Source: Frondihabitans australicus | GTDB lineage: Bacteria > Actinomycetota > Actinomycetes > Actinomycetales > Microbacteriaceae | Length of the DNA: 64,000 nucleotides | Direction: 5' to 3' | Assembly: GCF_003634555.1 (NCBI RefSeq) | Contig: NZ_RBKS01000001.1 | Span: 2,046,001-2,110,000 of the forward strand | In this document: positions 49,166-58,778 of the stretch, piece by piece | Layout of the letters: each line of letters starts with the position of its first letter | How positions within the stretch are numbered: position 1 is the first letter of the stretch | Translations under genes and position numbers: made by a program | The notes under the pieces: generated by a model | The model's database searches: none | Told to the model about the DNA's origin: nothing | The model's input: the letters and a program-made list of their open reading frames with translations, nothing else

Positions 49166-50017
49166 ATGCCGTTCCTCACCGTTTCTCAGACCGGAAAACC
49201 TGAAGTCGAACTCCACTACGAGGACGTCGGTGACGGCAAGCCCGTCGTGCTCGTCCACGGGTGGCCTCTAAGCGGCCGCTCCTGGGAGGGGCAGGTCCCG
49301 GCACTCGTCGAGGCCGGATATCGCGTAGTGACCTATGACCGGCGCGGGTTCGGACAGTCGTCGCAGCCGTGGGAAGGCTACGACTACGACACCTTCGCGG
49401 CCGACCTCAGGGCGGTCATCGAGCACCTCGCCCTCTCGGACGTCACGCTGGTCGGCTTCTCGATGGGCGGCGGTGAACTGGCCCGTTACGTCTCGATCTA
49501 CGGCACGGACCGGATCGCAAAACTCGTCTTCGCCAGCGCCGTGCCACCGTACCTCTACAAGGGCGATGACAATCCTGATGGCGGCGTGGACGACGACCTC
49601 GCGGCCTGGTTCCACAATGGCATCACGGGCGACCGCCCTGCTTTCCTGAAGCAGTTCATCACCATGTTCTTCACGGCGGGAGAGCCCTCGCTGCTCAACA
49701 AGCCACTCGTGAGCCACGAGCAGGCGGCGTACAACCTGGCGATCGCCGAGCTCGCGTCGCCCAAGGGCACCCTTGACTGCACGGTGGCGTTCGCCACGAC
49801 CGATTTCCGTGAAGACCTTCCGAAGATCGACGTTCCGACGCTCGTGATCCACGGCGACTCCGACGGCATCGTCCCCTTCGAAGTCAGCGGCAAGAGGACT
49901 CATGAGGCCGTGGCGTCGGCTCAGCTGGTGCTCATCGAGGGCGGACCGCATGGCGTCACGGTCACGCACCGGGACGAGTGGAACCGACACCTTCTTGAGT
50001 TTCTCGGCCAGTCATGA
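49166..50017 (+). CDS. Alpha/beta hydrolase (non-heme haloperoxidase-like)
   Basis: 283 aa. VVLVHGWPLSGRSWEGQVPA is the oxyanion loop region; Ser99 in LVGFSMGGGELARY is the nucleophile; Asp231/233 in IHGDSDGIVPFEV and His262 in EGGPHGVT complete the triad. YDRRGFGQSSQPWEGYDYDT is typical of the chloroperoxidase subgroup. It heads a plus-strand operon: VOC, SDR and DUF1206 genes follow with 4-nt overlaps. Confidence 0.95.
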   Translation: MPFLTVSQTGKPEVELHYEDVGDGKPVVLVHGWPLSGRSWEGQVPALVEAGYRVVTYDRRGFGQSSQPWEGYDYDTFAADLRAVIEHLALSDVTLVGFSMGGGELARYVSIYGTDRIAKLVFASAVPPYLYKGDDNPDGGVDDDLAAWFHNGITGDRPAFLKQFITMFFTAGEPSLLNKPLVSHEQAAYNLAIAELASPKGTLDCTVAFATTDFREDLPKIDVPTLVIHGDSDGIVPFEVSGKRTHEAVASAQLVLIEGGPHGVTVTHRDEWNRHLLEFLGQS

Positions 50018-50484
50018 GCGAGGCGACGAACCCGGCCGGTGATGTCGACCGGCCGATCGCCATACCGCACGGGTTCTCACACGTGAGACTCACGGTCACG
50101 GATATCCGGCGTAGCAAGGAGTTCTACACGCGCCTGTTCGGGCAGCGGCCGGGAAGCGACTTCAGCGATCAGATCGATGACTTGACGATTCACGATGACC
50201 CAGATCGCACCTACGGAGGCTGTTCTTTCACATTCAACGGGCAGACGCTGGGCTTGCGACCCGTCGCGCCGAGGACTGACACGTTCAACCCCGATCGGGT
50301 GGGCCTGGATCACGTCAGCTTCATGGTCGCATCGGTTGAAGACCTCCACGACGCTGCCGCACGACTCGAGGAGGCGGGCATCGAGCATGGCAAGGTGACC
50401 GACCTGCCCGCGTTCGGCATCGCCATCCTGCCTCTTCAGGACCCTGACGACATCAACCTCGAACTCGCGACACCTCTGCGATGA
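50014..50484 (+). CDS. VOC family (glyoxalase-like) protein
   Basis: 156 aa. FSHVRLTVTDIRRSKEFYTR and LDHVSFMVASVEDLHDAAAR are the two beta-alpha-beta units with a His at the first strand of each; ending LQDPDDINLELATP with the terminal Glu metal ligand. VOC proteins include glyoxalase I, dioxygenases and bleomycin-type resistance proteins. ATGA overlaps on both ends place it in the hydrolase-SDR operon. Confidence 0.93.
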   Translation: MSEATNPAGDVDRPIAIPHGFSHVRLTVTDIRRSKEFYTRLFGQRPGSDFSDQIDDLTIHDDPDRTYGGCSFTFNGQTLGLRPVAPRTDTFNPDRVGLDHVSFMVASVEDLHDAAARLEEAGIEHGKVTDLPAFGIAILPLQDPDDINLELATPLR

Positions 50485-51389
50485 GCCACGCATCAGACGA
50501 CCAGTACACGTTCGGTGATCCGACAAGCCGTTACCCGACCATTCGGCCCCGGTGCAGCAACAAGCCGAGCCCGGTCTGCAATCGGAGATGACGCCCGTTC
50601 CCGACCTCGGCGAGAGCTCGTATCGAGGAACGGGACGGTTGATGGGCCGTAAGGCTCTCATCACGGGAGCCGACTCGGGGATCGGTGCCGCTGTGGCTAT
50701 CGCCTTCGCACGCGAAGGTGCCGATGTGGCCCTCTCATACCTGCCCTCGGAACAGGCCGACGCCGATCACGTCATCGAGCAGATCGAGGCAGCAGGATCG
50801 CAAGCAGTCGCTCTCCCTGGCGACCTCACCGACGCCGCGTTCTGCCGCGAACTCGTGGAACAGGCGGTGCAACGTCTAGGTGGGCTCGACGCGCTGGTGA
50901 ACGTGGCCGGAAAACAGGTCTGGCAGCAGAAGATCGAGGACATCAGCGACGAGCAGTTCGACCTCACCTTCAAGACCAACGTTTACGCGCCGTTCTGGAT
51001 CATCAAGGCCGCCTTGCCGTTCCTGCGGCCCGGCTCCACGATCGTCAACACGGCGTCCCTCGAGGCGTACCAGCCGGCGCCGGACCGACTCGACTACGCA
51101 ACCACCAAGGGTGCGATCAACAACTTCTCGAAGGGGCTCGCGCAGCAGCTCATCGAACGCGGCATCCGGGTCAACGTGGTGGCGCCCGGCCCGACATGGT
51201 CGGTCCTCCAGGTGACAGGCGGCGTCGACCCTCAGTCGCTCCCGGAATTCGGGGCGAGCGAGTCGCCTATGGGACGCGCGGGTCAGCCCGCGGAGCTTGC
51301 CCCCGCCTACGTCTTCCTCACGAGCACCGAGTCGAGCTTCGTCGCGGGCGAGACGCTCAATTGTGAATGACGGGATGGTCACGCCGTGA
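50481..51389 (+). pseudogene. SDR oxidoreductase gene with two apparent frameshifts
   Basis: An ATG at 50481 overlaps the VOC stop and starts MSHASDDQYTFGDPTSRYPT, but that frame ends soon. The body is in another frame, from about QQQAEPGLQSEMTPVPD, with TGADSGIG and the catalytic YATTK. Near 51361 the end reads GETLNCE-stop, whereas one extra T removed would give GETLNVNDGMVTP and a TGA at 51387-51389 that overlaps the next GTG (51386), exactly like the other junctions in the operon. Both indels are single-base and lie in the N- and C-terminal code. The uncorrected gene still encodes a near-complete SDR core. Confidence 0.85.
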
Positions 51390-52270
51390 CGACTCCGTCG
51401 TCCGGGAGAGCGAGTGCCCGCCGCGCGTCCGCCGACGCCGCCGAGCGCGCGGGTGACGCCGCGAGCGATGCCGCCGAGCGCGCCGGTGACGCGACCACCA
51501 GACGGCCCTTCCGCGCGGCGGCTCGAAGCGGATTCGCGGTCAACGGACTCCTGCACGTGCTCATCGGCATCCTGGCGATCCGGATCGCGACCGGCAACGG
51601 CGCATCGGGGCAGGCCGACCAGTCGGGAGCGCTGCGTCAGATCGCCTCGGTGCCCGCGGGCGTGGTCGTGCTGTGGGTGCTGGTGGTCGGCCTCGTCGCA
51701 CTCGCCGGCTGGCACGTCGTGCAGATCGTTCACTCCCGCGACCAGGAGCTTGATCACCCGTTTTGGCATCGGGTGACCCTCGCGTCGAAGGCCGTCGTCT
51801 TCCTCGCGATCGGCGTGACAGCCTTCACGTTCGCGCGCGGGGGCTCGACCGACTCGACGAAGTCGTCGAAGACCCTGAGCGCCAGGATTCTGGCCGCTCC
51901 GGGAGGCGAGCTCCTCCTGATCGTGATCGGCCTGGCGATCGTCGGCGTGGGCGTGTATTTCGTCGTGCGCGGAGTCACGGCCAAGTTCCGCAAAGAGCTC
52001 GACCTGCCGGGCGGGACGATCGGCAGCGCCGTGACCGTGCTCGGATTCGTCGGGTTCATCGCGAAAGGCGTGGCGCTCGCGGTCGTCGGAATCCTGTTCG
52101 TCATCGCGGCGTGGACGTTCGACCCGCAGAAGGCGACGGGTCTCGACGGTGCTCTCCAGTCGTTGGCGGGACTGCCGTTCGGCAGGGTGATCCTGTTCCT
52201 GGTCGGTGCCGGGGTGGTCTGCTACGGCCTCTACCTCGGCGCTCGAGCGCGGTGGGGAAAGCTGGAGTGA
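51386..52270 (+). CDS. DUF1206 family membrane protein
   Basis: 294 aa. An Ala/Asp-rich N-terminal extension (about 45 residues with two repeats of AAERAGDAAS type) is followed by three pairs of membrane segments, each beginning with an aromatic/charged linker: AARSGFAVNGLLHVLIGILA, TLASKAVVFLAIGVTAFTFA and AKGVALAVVGILFVIAAWTF. Three repeats are characteristic of DUF1206. The GTG start matches the corrected SDR end. Function unknown. Confidence 0.92.
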   Translation: MTTPSSGRASARRASADAAERAGDAASDAAERAGDATTRRPFRAAARSGFAVNGLLHVLIGILAIRIATGNGASGQADQSGALRQIASVPAGVVVLWVLVVGLVALAGWHVVQIVHSRDQELDHPFWHRVTLASKAVVFLAIGVTAFTFARGGSTDSTKSSKTLSARILAAPGGELLLIVIGLAIVGVGVYFVVRGVTAKFRKELDLPGGTIGSAVTVLGFVGFIAKGVALAVVGILFVIAAWTFDPQKATGLDGALQSLAGLPFGRVILFLVGAGVVCYGLYLGARARWGKLE

Positions 52271-52285
52271 CGCTCGCGCCGGCGG

Positions 52286-52993
52286 TCAGTGCAGCAGTGA
52301 GACGGCTCGGGCGATGACGAGGCCGAGCAGGATGAACCCGCTCGCCGACTCGAGCGCCATGAGTGCCTTGGCTCTCGTGGTCAGCGGCATGGTGTCCGTG
52401 GGGCTGAAGGCCATCGAGTTGGTGAGAGAGAAGTAGAAGTAGTCGAAGTACGACGCGACCCAGCCGGTCTTCTCCGACGAACCCGACGCGACCTCCTTGA
52501 CGGCGTCGGCGTCGGCGTCTTCATCCTGCGGAAATCGGAAGTCCGCGTGCGGCAGGCTGCGCCGCTCGGCATGACGCCTCGTGACCGGACCGCCTCGGTC
52601 GAGCTCCCAGAAGATGAGCGCGTAGGCGATGATCTGGGTCAGCCACACCTGGAGCGCCGCGAGCAGGAGCCGAGGCCCATCTGTCGACGACCCGGTCACC
52701 AACTGCTGAATCAGCTCGACGAGGGCGAAGAGGTTCGCCGCGGCAAGTAGTCCGGCCTGGCCGGCTGAGAGGTACTTCGACCAGCGGGTCTCGCGATTCA
52801 TCCGGCGCGGATTGAGGATCACCGCAGGGACGAGCATGACGAAGGCGATGCCGGCGACGACGTAGCGCAGCGGCGGGTAGAACGCCGACGGGAGTGTGAC
52901 GTAGAGGGCGAGCGCAACGAGGATCGCGATGACGGCGGGGGCGCGGTGCTCGGCCTTCAGCTGCCGATGATGAACCGGTGGCGAGGTGGGCAC
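52286..52993 (-). CDS. Predicted membrane protein with channel-like C-terminus
   Basis: 235 aa. Segments AVIAILVALALYVTLPSAFY, YVVAGIAFVMLVPAVILNPR, LLAAANLFALVELIQQLVTG and LLLAALQVWLTQIIAYALIF, then a polar loop rich in Asp/Arg, and YFYFSLTNSMAFSPTDTMPL followed by a last segment SASGFILLGLVIARAV. The TNSMAFSPTD segment between two helices recalls a pore loop of small ion channels. I cannot assign a family with certainty. Confidence 0.8.
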   Translation of the reverse strand: MPTSPPVHHRQLKAEHRAPAVIAILVALALYVTLPSAFYPPLRYVVAGIAFVMLVPAVILNPRRMNRETRWSKYLSAGQAGLLAAANLFALVELIQQLVTGSSTDGPRLLLAALQVWLTQIIAYALIFWELDRGGPVTRRHAERRSLPHADFRFPQDEDADADAVKEVASGSSEKTGWVASYFDYFYFSLTNSMAFSPTDTMPLTTRAKALMALESASGFILLGLVIARAVSLLH

Positions 52994-52996
52994 GGT

Positions 52997-53901
52997 TCAG
53001 TCTCGGACCTCCGGCGGGAGACCGCCGTGTTTCGGGGCGACGTGTCGCAGGATGCGTTCCCACTCGCTGGCGATGACGAGGTGACCGGCGCCGTCCAAGG
53101 TGACCGTCTCGGCTCCTGCGATCCGCGAGCCGTACCAGTGCGCCTGCTTCTCGTCGACCGAGGCATCGGCCGCGCCGGTCACGATCAGCGTGTCGGCGGT
53201 GATGTCACCGACACCCGCGTGCCAGGAGGAGTCGCGGAAGGCGATGAGGTCGCCGGCGACGCCGAGGGCCCCCTGCGTCGCGGCCTCGGCGACGGACCGC
53301 TCGAGACGGAGCCGGAGGCCGGCGATGGTGTCGTAGGCGGGGTCGTTGTCGGCGACGCCCAAGGACGCCGGATCGTCCCAGCCGCTGTCGGCGATGTCAG
53401 CGGCGACTTCGTCGACGGAGTGGCCAGCGCGCGCTCGAAGCGACTCGGCGAGGCCCGAGTGACGCTCGTCGCGGCCGACATGGTGCGGAGCCCTCGGCGC
53501 GACGAGGGCGAGCCGATCGACCAGCTCGGGGGGACGAGCGGCGAGTGCAGCGGCGAATTCCGCGCCGGCGCCCCAGCGGATCACGCCGATCCTGCCGAAG
53601 TCGGCCTTGCTGACCTCGTCGGCCACGGTCTCGGCGGTCCGGACGTACTCGGCGACATCGTCGGCGCGGCCGTCGACGGAAGGCGCCTCACCAGCAGTCA
53701 ATAGGGCCGACGAGCCGTAGCCTGGCCGGTGGAGCGTGATCAGCCGGACACCCCAGGCATCGTGATCAGGGGATCGGGATCGAACGCTCCCGCCATGCCC
53801 GTCGGCAGGCAGAAGACGACGAGTCGCCTCGCGAGGGCATCGCCCGACGCCGAGAACCCGAGGCCGCGGCCGGAGGAGAGTGCGAGGATACGATCAGCCA
53901 T
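52997..53901 (-). pseudogene. Alpha/beta hydrolase gene with frameshift
   Basis: The first frame, from ATG at 53901, reads MADRILALSSGRGLGFSASG and VVFCLPTGMAGAFDPDPLIT. It stops at SG-TGA near 53738-53740, while the next frame continues directly as LITLHRPGYGSSALLTAGEA. That is the typical strand-loop of the fold (R-P-G-Y-G-x-S), so one base appears to be missing. The later part has GRIGVIRWGAGAEFAAALAA in the nucleophile position (note GAG in place of GxSxG) and DTLIVTGAADASVDEKQ and GAGHLVIASEWE with the acid and His. The Ser is not evident, so catalysis is doubtful even if repaired. Confidence 0.75.
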
Positions 53902-53977
53902 GCCCCTGACGGTAGGCCGGGACTCACGTCGGCTTCCAGCGTTTGTGCCCCGATGTGTCGCGCCGGCACGAAGACGA

Positions 53978-54208
53978 TTATCGGCTCTTCGACGCGAGTT
54001 TCCGCAGGGCCGTGCCTTTGTGTGCTGCACGGGCAGCTGTCTTCTCGGATTCGACGATGAAGACCGGGTCTTCACGAGTGGCGGTGAAGGCTTGCCCGTC
54101 GAACTCGCTGTCTGTGTTCCGCCTCTCGACGACTACTCCGCGGACACGACCCTGTGATGAGCGCCACGAGACGCGATCGTGCACTCTGATGTTCTTCTCG
54201 GTGCTCAT
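53978..54208 (-). CDS. DUF2945 (hypervirulence-associated Tudor-like) protein
   Basis: 76 aa. VHDRVSWRSSQGRVRGVVVE then RRNTDSEFDGQAFTATREDP and VFIVESEKTAARAAHKGTAL follow the DUF2945 pattern: a small beta barrel with an alternating VSW...G..V.G opening. Function unknown; possibly binds nucleic acids. Adjacent to the SDR gene downstream on the same strand. Confidence 0.93.
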   Translation of the reverse strand: MSTEKNIRVHDRVSWRSSQGRVRGVVVERRNTDSEFDGQAFTATREDPVFIVESEKTAARAAHKGTALRKLASKSR

Positions 54209-54233
54209 GTCGTCTTCTCTCGTTCTGGGCGCA

Positions 54234-55130
54234 TCACGGTGTGGGCATGCCGCCGTCGACGTGCAGGGTCTCGCCGACCACGTACGACGACTCGTTGCTC
54301 GCCAGGAACACGTAGGCCGGGGCGAGTTCGGCGGGCTGACCCCACCGACCTAGGTAGGTGCCCTCGCCGACGGTCGGCAGGTCTTCTGGCGGCTGCCCAC
54401 CGGCCGGCTGGAGCGGAGTCCAGATCGGCCCGGGCGCGACCGCGTTCACCCGGATGCCCTTCGGCGCGAGCTGCGCGGCGAGTCCTTTGGCGAGGTTGTT
54501 GACGACGGCCTTCGTGGCGGCGTAGTCGACGAGCGTCGGCGACGGCGCGTACGCCTGGATCGACGTCGTGTTGATGATCGCCGACCCCGGCGGAAGGTGC
54601 GGCACCGCGGCCTTCGTGATCCAAAACGTGGCGTAGGCGTTGGTCTTGAAGGTCTCGTCGAACTCCTCGTCGGAGATGTCGAGGATGCTGTCGGTGTTCT
54701 GCTGCTTGCCGGCGTTGTTCACGACGATGTCGAGACCGCCGAGGCCCTCGACCGCGGTCTGCACGGCCGCGCGGGCGAAAGCCGGGTCCTTCAAGTCGCC
54801 AGGAATGTCTACTGCGGTACGACCCGCGTCACGGATGATGCCGACGATGCGATCAGCGTCCTCCCGCTCCTCGGGAAGGTGGACGATGGCGACATCGGCA
54901 CCCTCGCGAGCGTACGCGATGGCGACCGCGGCTCCGATGCCCGAGTCGCCGCCGGTGATCAGCGCCTTGCGACCCTCGAGGCGACCGGAGCCGCGATACG
55001 TCTCCTCGCCGTGGTCGGCGCGCACGTTCTCCGCCATCTCGGCGTCGGTCCCCGGCCCAGGCAGGTACTGCTCACCGGGCTTCTTGTCGGCGTACATCTT
55101 CGTCGGATCCTGCATCGTGTACTGGTCCAT
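54234..55130 (-). CDS. SDR family oxidoreductase (YghA-like)
   Basis: 298 aa. N-terminal extension MDQYTMQDPTKMYADKKPGE then HGEETYRGSGRLEGRKALIT leads into GGDSGIG. VVNNAGKQQNTDSILDISDE is strand 4, and Tyr/Lys of the YAATK motif are present. The C-terminus GETLHVDGGMPTP is the standard form, so this is the cleanest of the three SDR paralogues in the window. AAGGA precedes the ATG. Probably a stress-induced reductase; substrate unknown. Confidence 0.95.
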   Translation of the reverse strand: MDQYTMQDPTKMYADKKPGEQYLPGPGTDAEMAENVRADHGEETYRGSGRLEGRKALITGGDSGIGAAVAIAYAREGADVAIVHLPEEREDADRIVGIIRDAGRTAVDIPGDLKDPAFARAAVQTAVEGLGGLDIVVNNAGKQQNTDSILDISDEEFDETFKTNAYATFWITKAAVPHLPPGSAIINTTSIQAYAPSPTLVDYAATKAVVNNLAKGLAAQLAPKGIRVNAVAPGPIWTPLQPAGGQPPEDLPTVGEGTYLGRWGQPAELAPAYVFLASNESSYVVGETLHVDGGMPTP

Positions 55131-55234
55131 GGCATGTCCTTCCGTCTGCCGCCCGAACGTAGGCGGGGTACGCCGCGAAGCCATACGGGTTGTCACCCGG
55201 GCGTCGTGAACCGGGCCGTGCGTAGCCTCGAGCC

Positions 55235-57679
55235 ATGAACGAGAACGCGTCCGCAGCTCCTGCGCCCGACCTGACCTCAGTCGACTCGTGGTGGCGGGCC
55301 GCGAACTACCTGACGGTGGGCCAGATCTACCTGATGGACGACCCGCTGCTGCAGGGCGACCTGACCCCTGCGCAGATCAAGCCGCGTCTGCTCGGCCACT
55401 GGGGTACGTCGCCGGCCCTCAACCTCGTCTACGCCCACCTCAACCGCGTGATCGTGCGCGACGAGCGGCAGCTGATCTACGTCTGCGGGCCTGGACACGG
55501 CGGCCCGGCCATGGTCGCCAATGCCTGGCTCGACGGCACATACTCCGAGCTCGTCCCGGACGTCACGCGCGATCGCGCCGGCATGCAGCGGCTGTTCGAG
55601 CAGTTCTCGTTTCCCGGAGGCATCCCGTCACACGATGCCCCGAACGTGCCCGGGTCGATCAACGAGGGCGGCGAGCTCGGCTATTCGCTGTCGCACGCCT
55701 ACGGAGCCGTGCTCGACAACCCCGACCTCGTGGCCGTCTGCGTGGTCGGCGACGGCGAGGCCGAGACGGGGCCTCTGGCCGCCAGCTGGCACGCCAACAA
55801 GCTGATCGATGCGGCGCACGACGGTGCGGTCCTGCCGATCCTCAACCTCAACGGCTACAAGATCGCGAACCCGACGATCCTCGCCCGGATCGACGAGAGC
55901 GAACTGCTGTCGCTGTTCCGCGGCTACGGCTACGCCCCGATCGTCGTCGCCGGAGGCTACGACGGCGAAGACCCCATGAAGGTCCACGAGCGCATGGCGG
56001 CGGCCCTCGACGACGCCTTCACCGCCATCGACGCGGCGCAGGAGCAGGCCCGCACGAGCACTCCCGAGGCCGCGGGCACCGACATGTCGGCCGCTGGGCA
56101 GTCGGACGGCCCGCACGACGCCGCCCGCCCGGCCTGGCCGATGATCATCCTCCGCACGCCGAAGGGCTGGACAGGCCCCAAGGAGGTCGACGGGCTGCCG
56201 GTCGAGAACACGTGGCGGGCCCATCAGGTGCCGCTGCCGAACGTTCGGGAGGATCCTGCGCACCTGGAGCAGCTCGCTGAGTGGATGAAGTCATACCGGC
56301 CCCACGAACTCTTCGGAGACGACGGCCTGCCCGCCTCGGCGCTGGCCACCCTCAAGCCGCACGGCGACGCCCGCATGAGCGCGACCCCATTCGCGAACGG
56401 CGGCAGGCTCCGCACCGACCTGCGGCTCTCGGACTTCAGGGCGCACGCCGTCGACACGGCGGGATCACGCACCCTCACCGCCTCGGCGACTCACGCGTTC
56501 GGCGAGTGGCTCGCCGACATCGTGACGATGAACCCCGAGACGTTCCGACTCTTCGGCCCCGACGAGACCGTGTCGAACAAGCTGGAGTCGGTCTTCGGCG
56601 TGACGGACCGGGCGTGGGCCGCGCACATCCTGGCGTCCGACGAGAACCTCGCCCACTCGGGCAGGGTCACCGAGGTGCTGAGCGAGCACCTGCTCCAGGG
56701 CATGCTGGAGGGATATCTGCTGACCGGGCGACACGGCGTTCTCAACACCTACGAGGCCTTCGTGCACATCGTCGACTCGATGTTCAACCAGCATGCGAAG
56801 TGGCTCGAGGCGACCCGCGACATCGAGTGGCGCCGGCCGATCTCGTCGTTCGTCTACCTGTTGTCGAGCCATGTCTGGCGGCAGGATCACAACGGCTTCA
56901 GCCACCAGGACCCGGGCTTCCTCGACGTGGTCGTGAACAAGCAGGCGCATCTCGTGCGCATCTCGCTCGCGCCCGACGCGAACACCCTGCTGGCGGTCAT
57001 GGACAAGGCGCTCCGCGACGTCGACACCGTCCAGGTCATCGTCGCCGGCAAGCAGGACCAACCGGCCTGGCTGTCCATGCACGAAGCGGAGGAGCACGTG
57101 CTGCGCGGTGCCGGGGAATGGGCGTGGGCCGGCACGCCCGGCCTCCCCGACCGCGACGACGACCAGCCCGACATCGTGCTCGCCTGCGCCGGCGACGTGC
57201 CCACCCTCGAGACGGTCGCTGCCGCCGACATCATCCGCCGCGAATTCCCCGAGGTCGCCGTGCGAGTCGTCAACGTCGTCGACCTGATGAAGCTCCAGGA
57301 TCAGCGCGAGCACCCGAACGGCCTCACCGACGACCAGTTCGACGCCCTCTTCACGGTCGACCGGCCGGTGCTCTTCGACTTCCACGGCTATCCGTCGCTC
57401 GTGCACCAACTCACCTACCGCCGCCACAACCACGACAACCTGCACGTGCGGGGCTTCCGGGAGAAGGGCACGACCACCACGCCGTTCGACATGGCGATGC
57501 TCAACGACATCGACCGCTACAAGCTCGTGCTCGACGTGCTGAAATACGTGCCCGGACTCTCGTCGGCCCACCCCGATGCCGTCGCCGACTTCACCCAGCG
57601 GCGGGTGGACGCCCGCGAGTGGTCCTACACGCGCGGTGAGGACCACCCCGACGTGACCGGGTGGCAGTTCAGCGGCTAG
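55235..57679 (+). CDS. xfp: Xylulose-5-phosphate/fructose-6-phosphate phosphoketolase
   Basis: 814 aa, full length for the family. The TPP-binding segments include the GPGHGGPAMVANAWLDGTYS loop, HAYGAVLDNPDLVAVCVVGD, GDGEAETGPLAASWHANKLI (metal motif) and HAFGEWLADIVTMNPETFRL; a short variable Ala/Ser-rich insert is at about 275-295. The C-terminal domain has TYRRHNHDNLHVRGFREKGT. It splits xylulose-5-phosphate or fructose-6-phosphate to acetyl phosphate. ATG at 55235 is chosen from the family start; no strong RBS is seen. Confidence 0.97.
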   Translation: MNENASAAPAPDLTSVDSWWRAANYLTVGQIYLMDDPLLQGDLTPAQIKPRLLGHWGTSPALNLVYAHLNRVIVRDERQLIYVCGPGHGGPAMVANAWLDGTYSELVPDVTRDRAGMQRLFEQFSFPGGIPSHDAPNVPGSINEGGELGYSLSHAYGAVLDNPDLVAVCVVGDGEAETGPLAASWHANKLIDAAHDGAVLPILNLNGYKIANPTILARIDESELLSLFRGYGYAPIVVAGGYDGEDPMKVHERMAAALDDAFTAIDAAQEQARTSTPEAAGTDMSAAGQSDGPHDAARPAWPMIILRTPKGWTGPKEVDGLPVENTWRAHQVPLPNVREDPAHLEQLAEWMKSYRPHELFGDDGLPASALATLKPHGDARMSATPFANGGRLRTDLRLSDFRAHAVDTAGSRTLTASATHAFGEWLADIVTMNPETFRLFGPDETVSNKLESVFGVTDRAWAAHILASDENLAHSGRVTEVLSEHLLQGMLEGYLLTGRHGVLNTYEAFVHIVDSMFNQHAKWLEATRDIEWRRPISSFVYLLSSHVWRQDHNGFSHQDPGFLDVVVNKQAHLVRISLAPDANTLLAVMDKALRDVDTVQVIVAGKQDQPAWLSMHEAEEHVLRGAGEWAWAGTPGLPDRDDDQPDIVLACAGDVPTLETVAAADIIRREFPEVAVRVVNVVDLMKLQDQREHPNGLTDDQFDALFTVDRPVLFDFHGYPSLVHQLTYRRHNHDNLHVRGFREKGTTTTPFDMAMLNDIDRYKLVLDVLKYVPGLSSAHPDAVADFTQRRVDAREWSYTRGEDHPDVTGWQFSG

Positions 57680-57710
57680 CCGCAGGATGTCAGCAGCCGT
57701 ATTCTGCCAG

Positions 57711-57950
57711 CTACGCGGTTGACACCTCGTCTTGGGCGGACTCGCCGTGGAGCACCTTGTCGTACGAAGGACCTCGCCTGTCCTGCGAACCAGCCGGTTT
57801 CAGACGCACTTCACTCACTCGGGGCAGGCGCACGTCAAGACGCTTGTGTTTCGGATAGACGTGAATGTGGGCTGGCTCTACCGTCGGGTCTGTTCCATAC
57901 CACGAGTCGCCGCTCCATGACATGTGCTCAGAATGCCAGCGATTCGACAT
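57711..57950 (-). CDS. Hypothetical protein, 79 aa
   Basis: MSNRWHSEHMSWSGDSWYGT then VEPAHIHVYPKHKRLDVRLP and RVSEVRLKPAGSQDRRGPSY. Plausible beta-strand pattern in the middle. The family is not recognised. No clear ribosome binding site; starts at internal ATGs (residue 10) are possible. Confidence 0.45.
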   Translation of the reverse strand: MSNRWHSEHMSWSGDSWYGTDPTVEPAHIHVYPKHKRLDVRLPRVSEVRLKPAGSQDRRGPSYDKVLHGESAQDEVSTA

Positions 57951-58053
57951 TCATCGCTAGGGCGCAATCTGGCTTTCTCCGAAGCACCTGTGACACGCCT
58001 GAGGACGTCCCAGGCCATTTTGGATTGCCGAGGTAGCACTGAAGAGCGCAACA

Positions 58054-58416
58054 ATGTCGGTGGCTCTCCGTATCGTCCCAGCCGTGGGAGTCCGAGGCAG
58101 CGGTGAAAGCATTAACGCGATCCTCCGTCGCCGCCCGGATTCCCACCCGTTCGCCATCCCGCCCGTCCCGGGCGGACAAGGAGTCTGGCTTATCCGCCGA
58201 ACGCCGACACCTATTGGCTACGTCCTGAAACGGCCCGAGCGCGGGACGTTCGTGTTCGACGTTTACGCGCATTGCCGCGACGAGCGCGGGAAGCGACCAT
58301 GGTTGAAGACGTTCGGCACACTGAACTCGGCGGTGGCCTGGGCCGTTCAACACGAGACGGAGATATCGAGTCTGATTGCGGCGAACGATCCGGAGCCCGA
58401 TCCTTGGCTACAGTGA
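58054..58416 (+). CDS. Hypothetical protein, 120 aa
   Basis: MSVALRIVPAVGVRGSGESI then a middle part GVWLIRRTPTPIGYVLKRPE, RGTFVFDVYAHCRDERGKRP, WLKTFGTLNSAVAWAVQHET. Alternating beta pattern with a helical end suggests a small folded protein. Family not recognised. It follows divergent hypothetical 57711-57950. Confidence 0.55.
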   Translation: MSVALRIVPAVGVRGSGESINAILRRRPDSHPFAIPPVPGGQGVWLIRRTPTPIGYVLKRPERGTFVFDVYAHCRDERGKRPWLKTFGTLNSAVAWAVQHETEISSLIAANDPEPDPWLQ

Positions 58417-58778
58417 TCTGGCCGACGGGGCGCATGACGAATCATCGGCGCAGCCGCACCGGGAGTTGCGCAAGGTCCCGCTCGAGATGGACCCGCGACA
58501 CCTGGGTCATGTCCCGCGTGTCCAAAACACCCGGTGGAGCATCGCGGCCCCTTTGTTCATGTGCAAGTTCGGTCGAGCAGCGCTTTTTGAGAGAAGCGAC
58601 TTGACGGTCAAGAACATTTCTTTAGCCACGGGTGATCCCGAACGCGCGACACTGGGCGCCGCCATCGATTGTGCAAGCATTGAGGCTCGACGTGAAGGAT
58701 GGTCGCCATGGGGTTGTCAGTCGGCTTTTCGGCCGCACGCAGCGCGACGAGGTGAGCCAGATCCCGTCGGTCGAGGGG
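58417..58778. other. Intergenic stretch without a supported gene
   Basis: Frames are open on the plus strand but translate to Arg/Ser-rich text. No hairpin or repeat seen. It separates the 120-aa hypothetical from the exonuclease gene. Confidence 0.5.
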
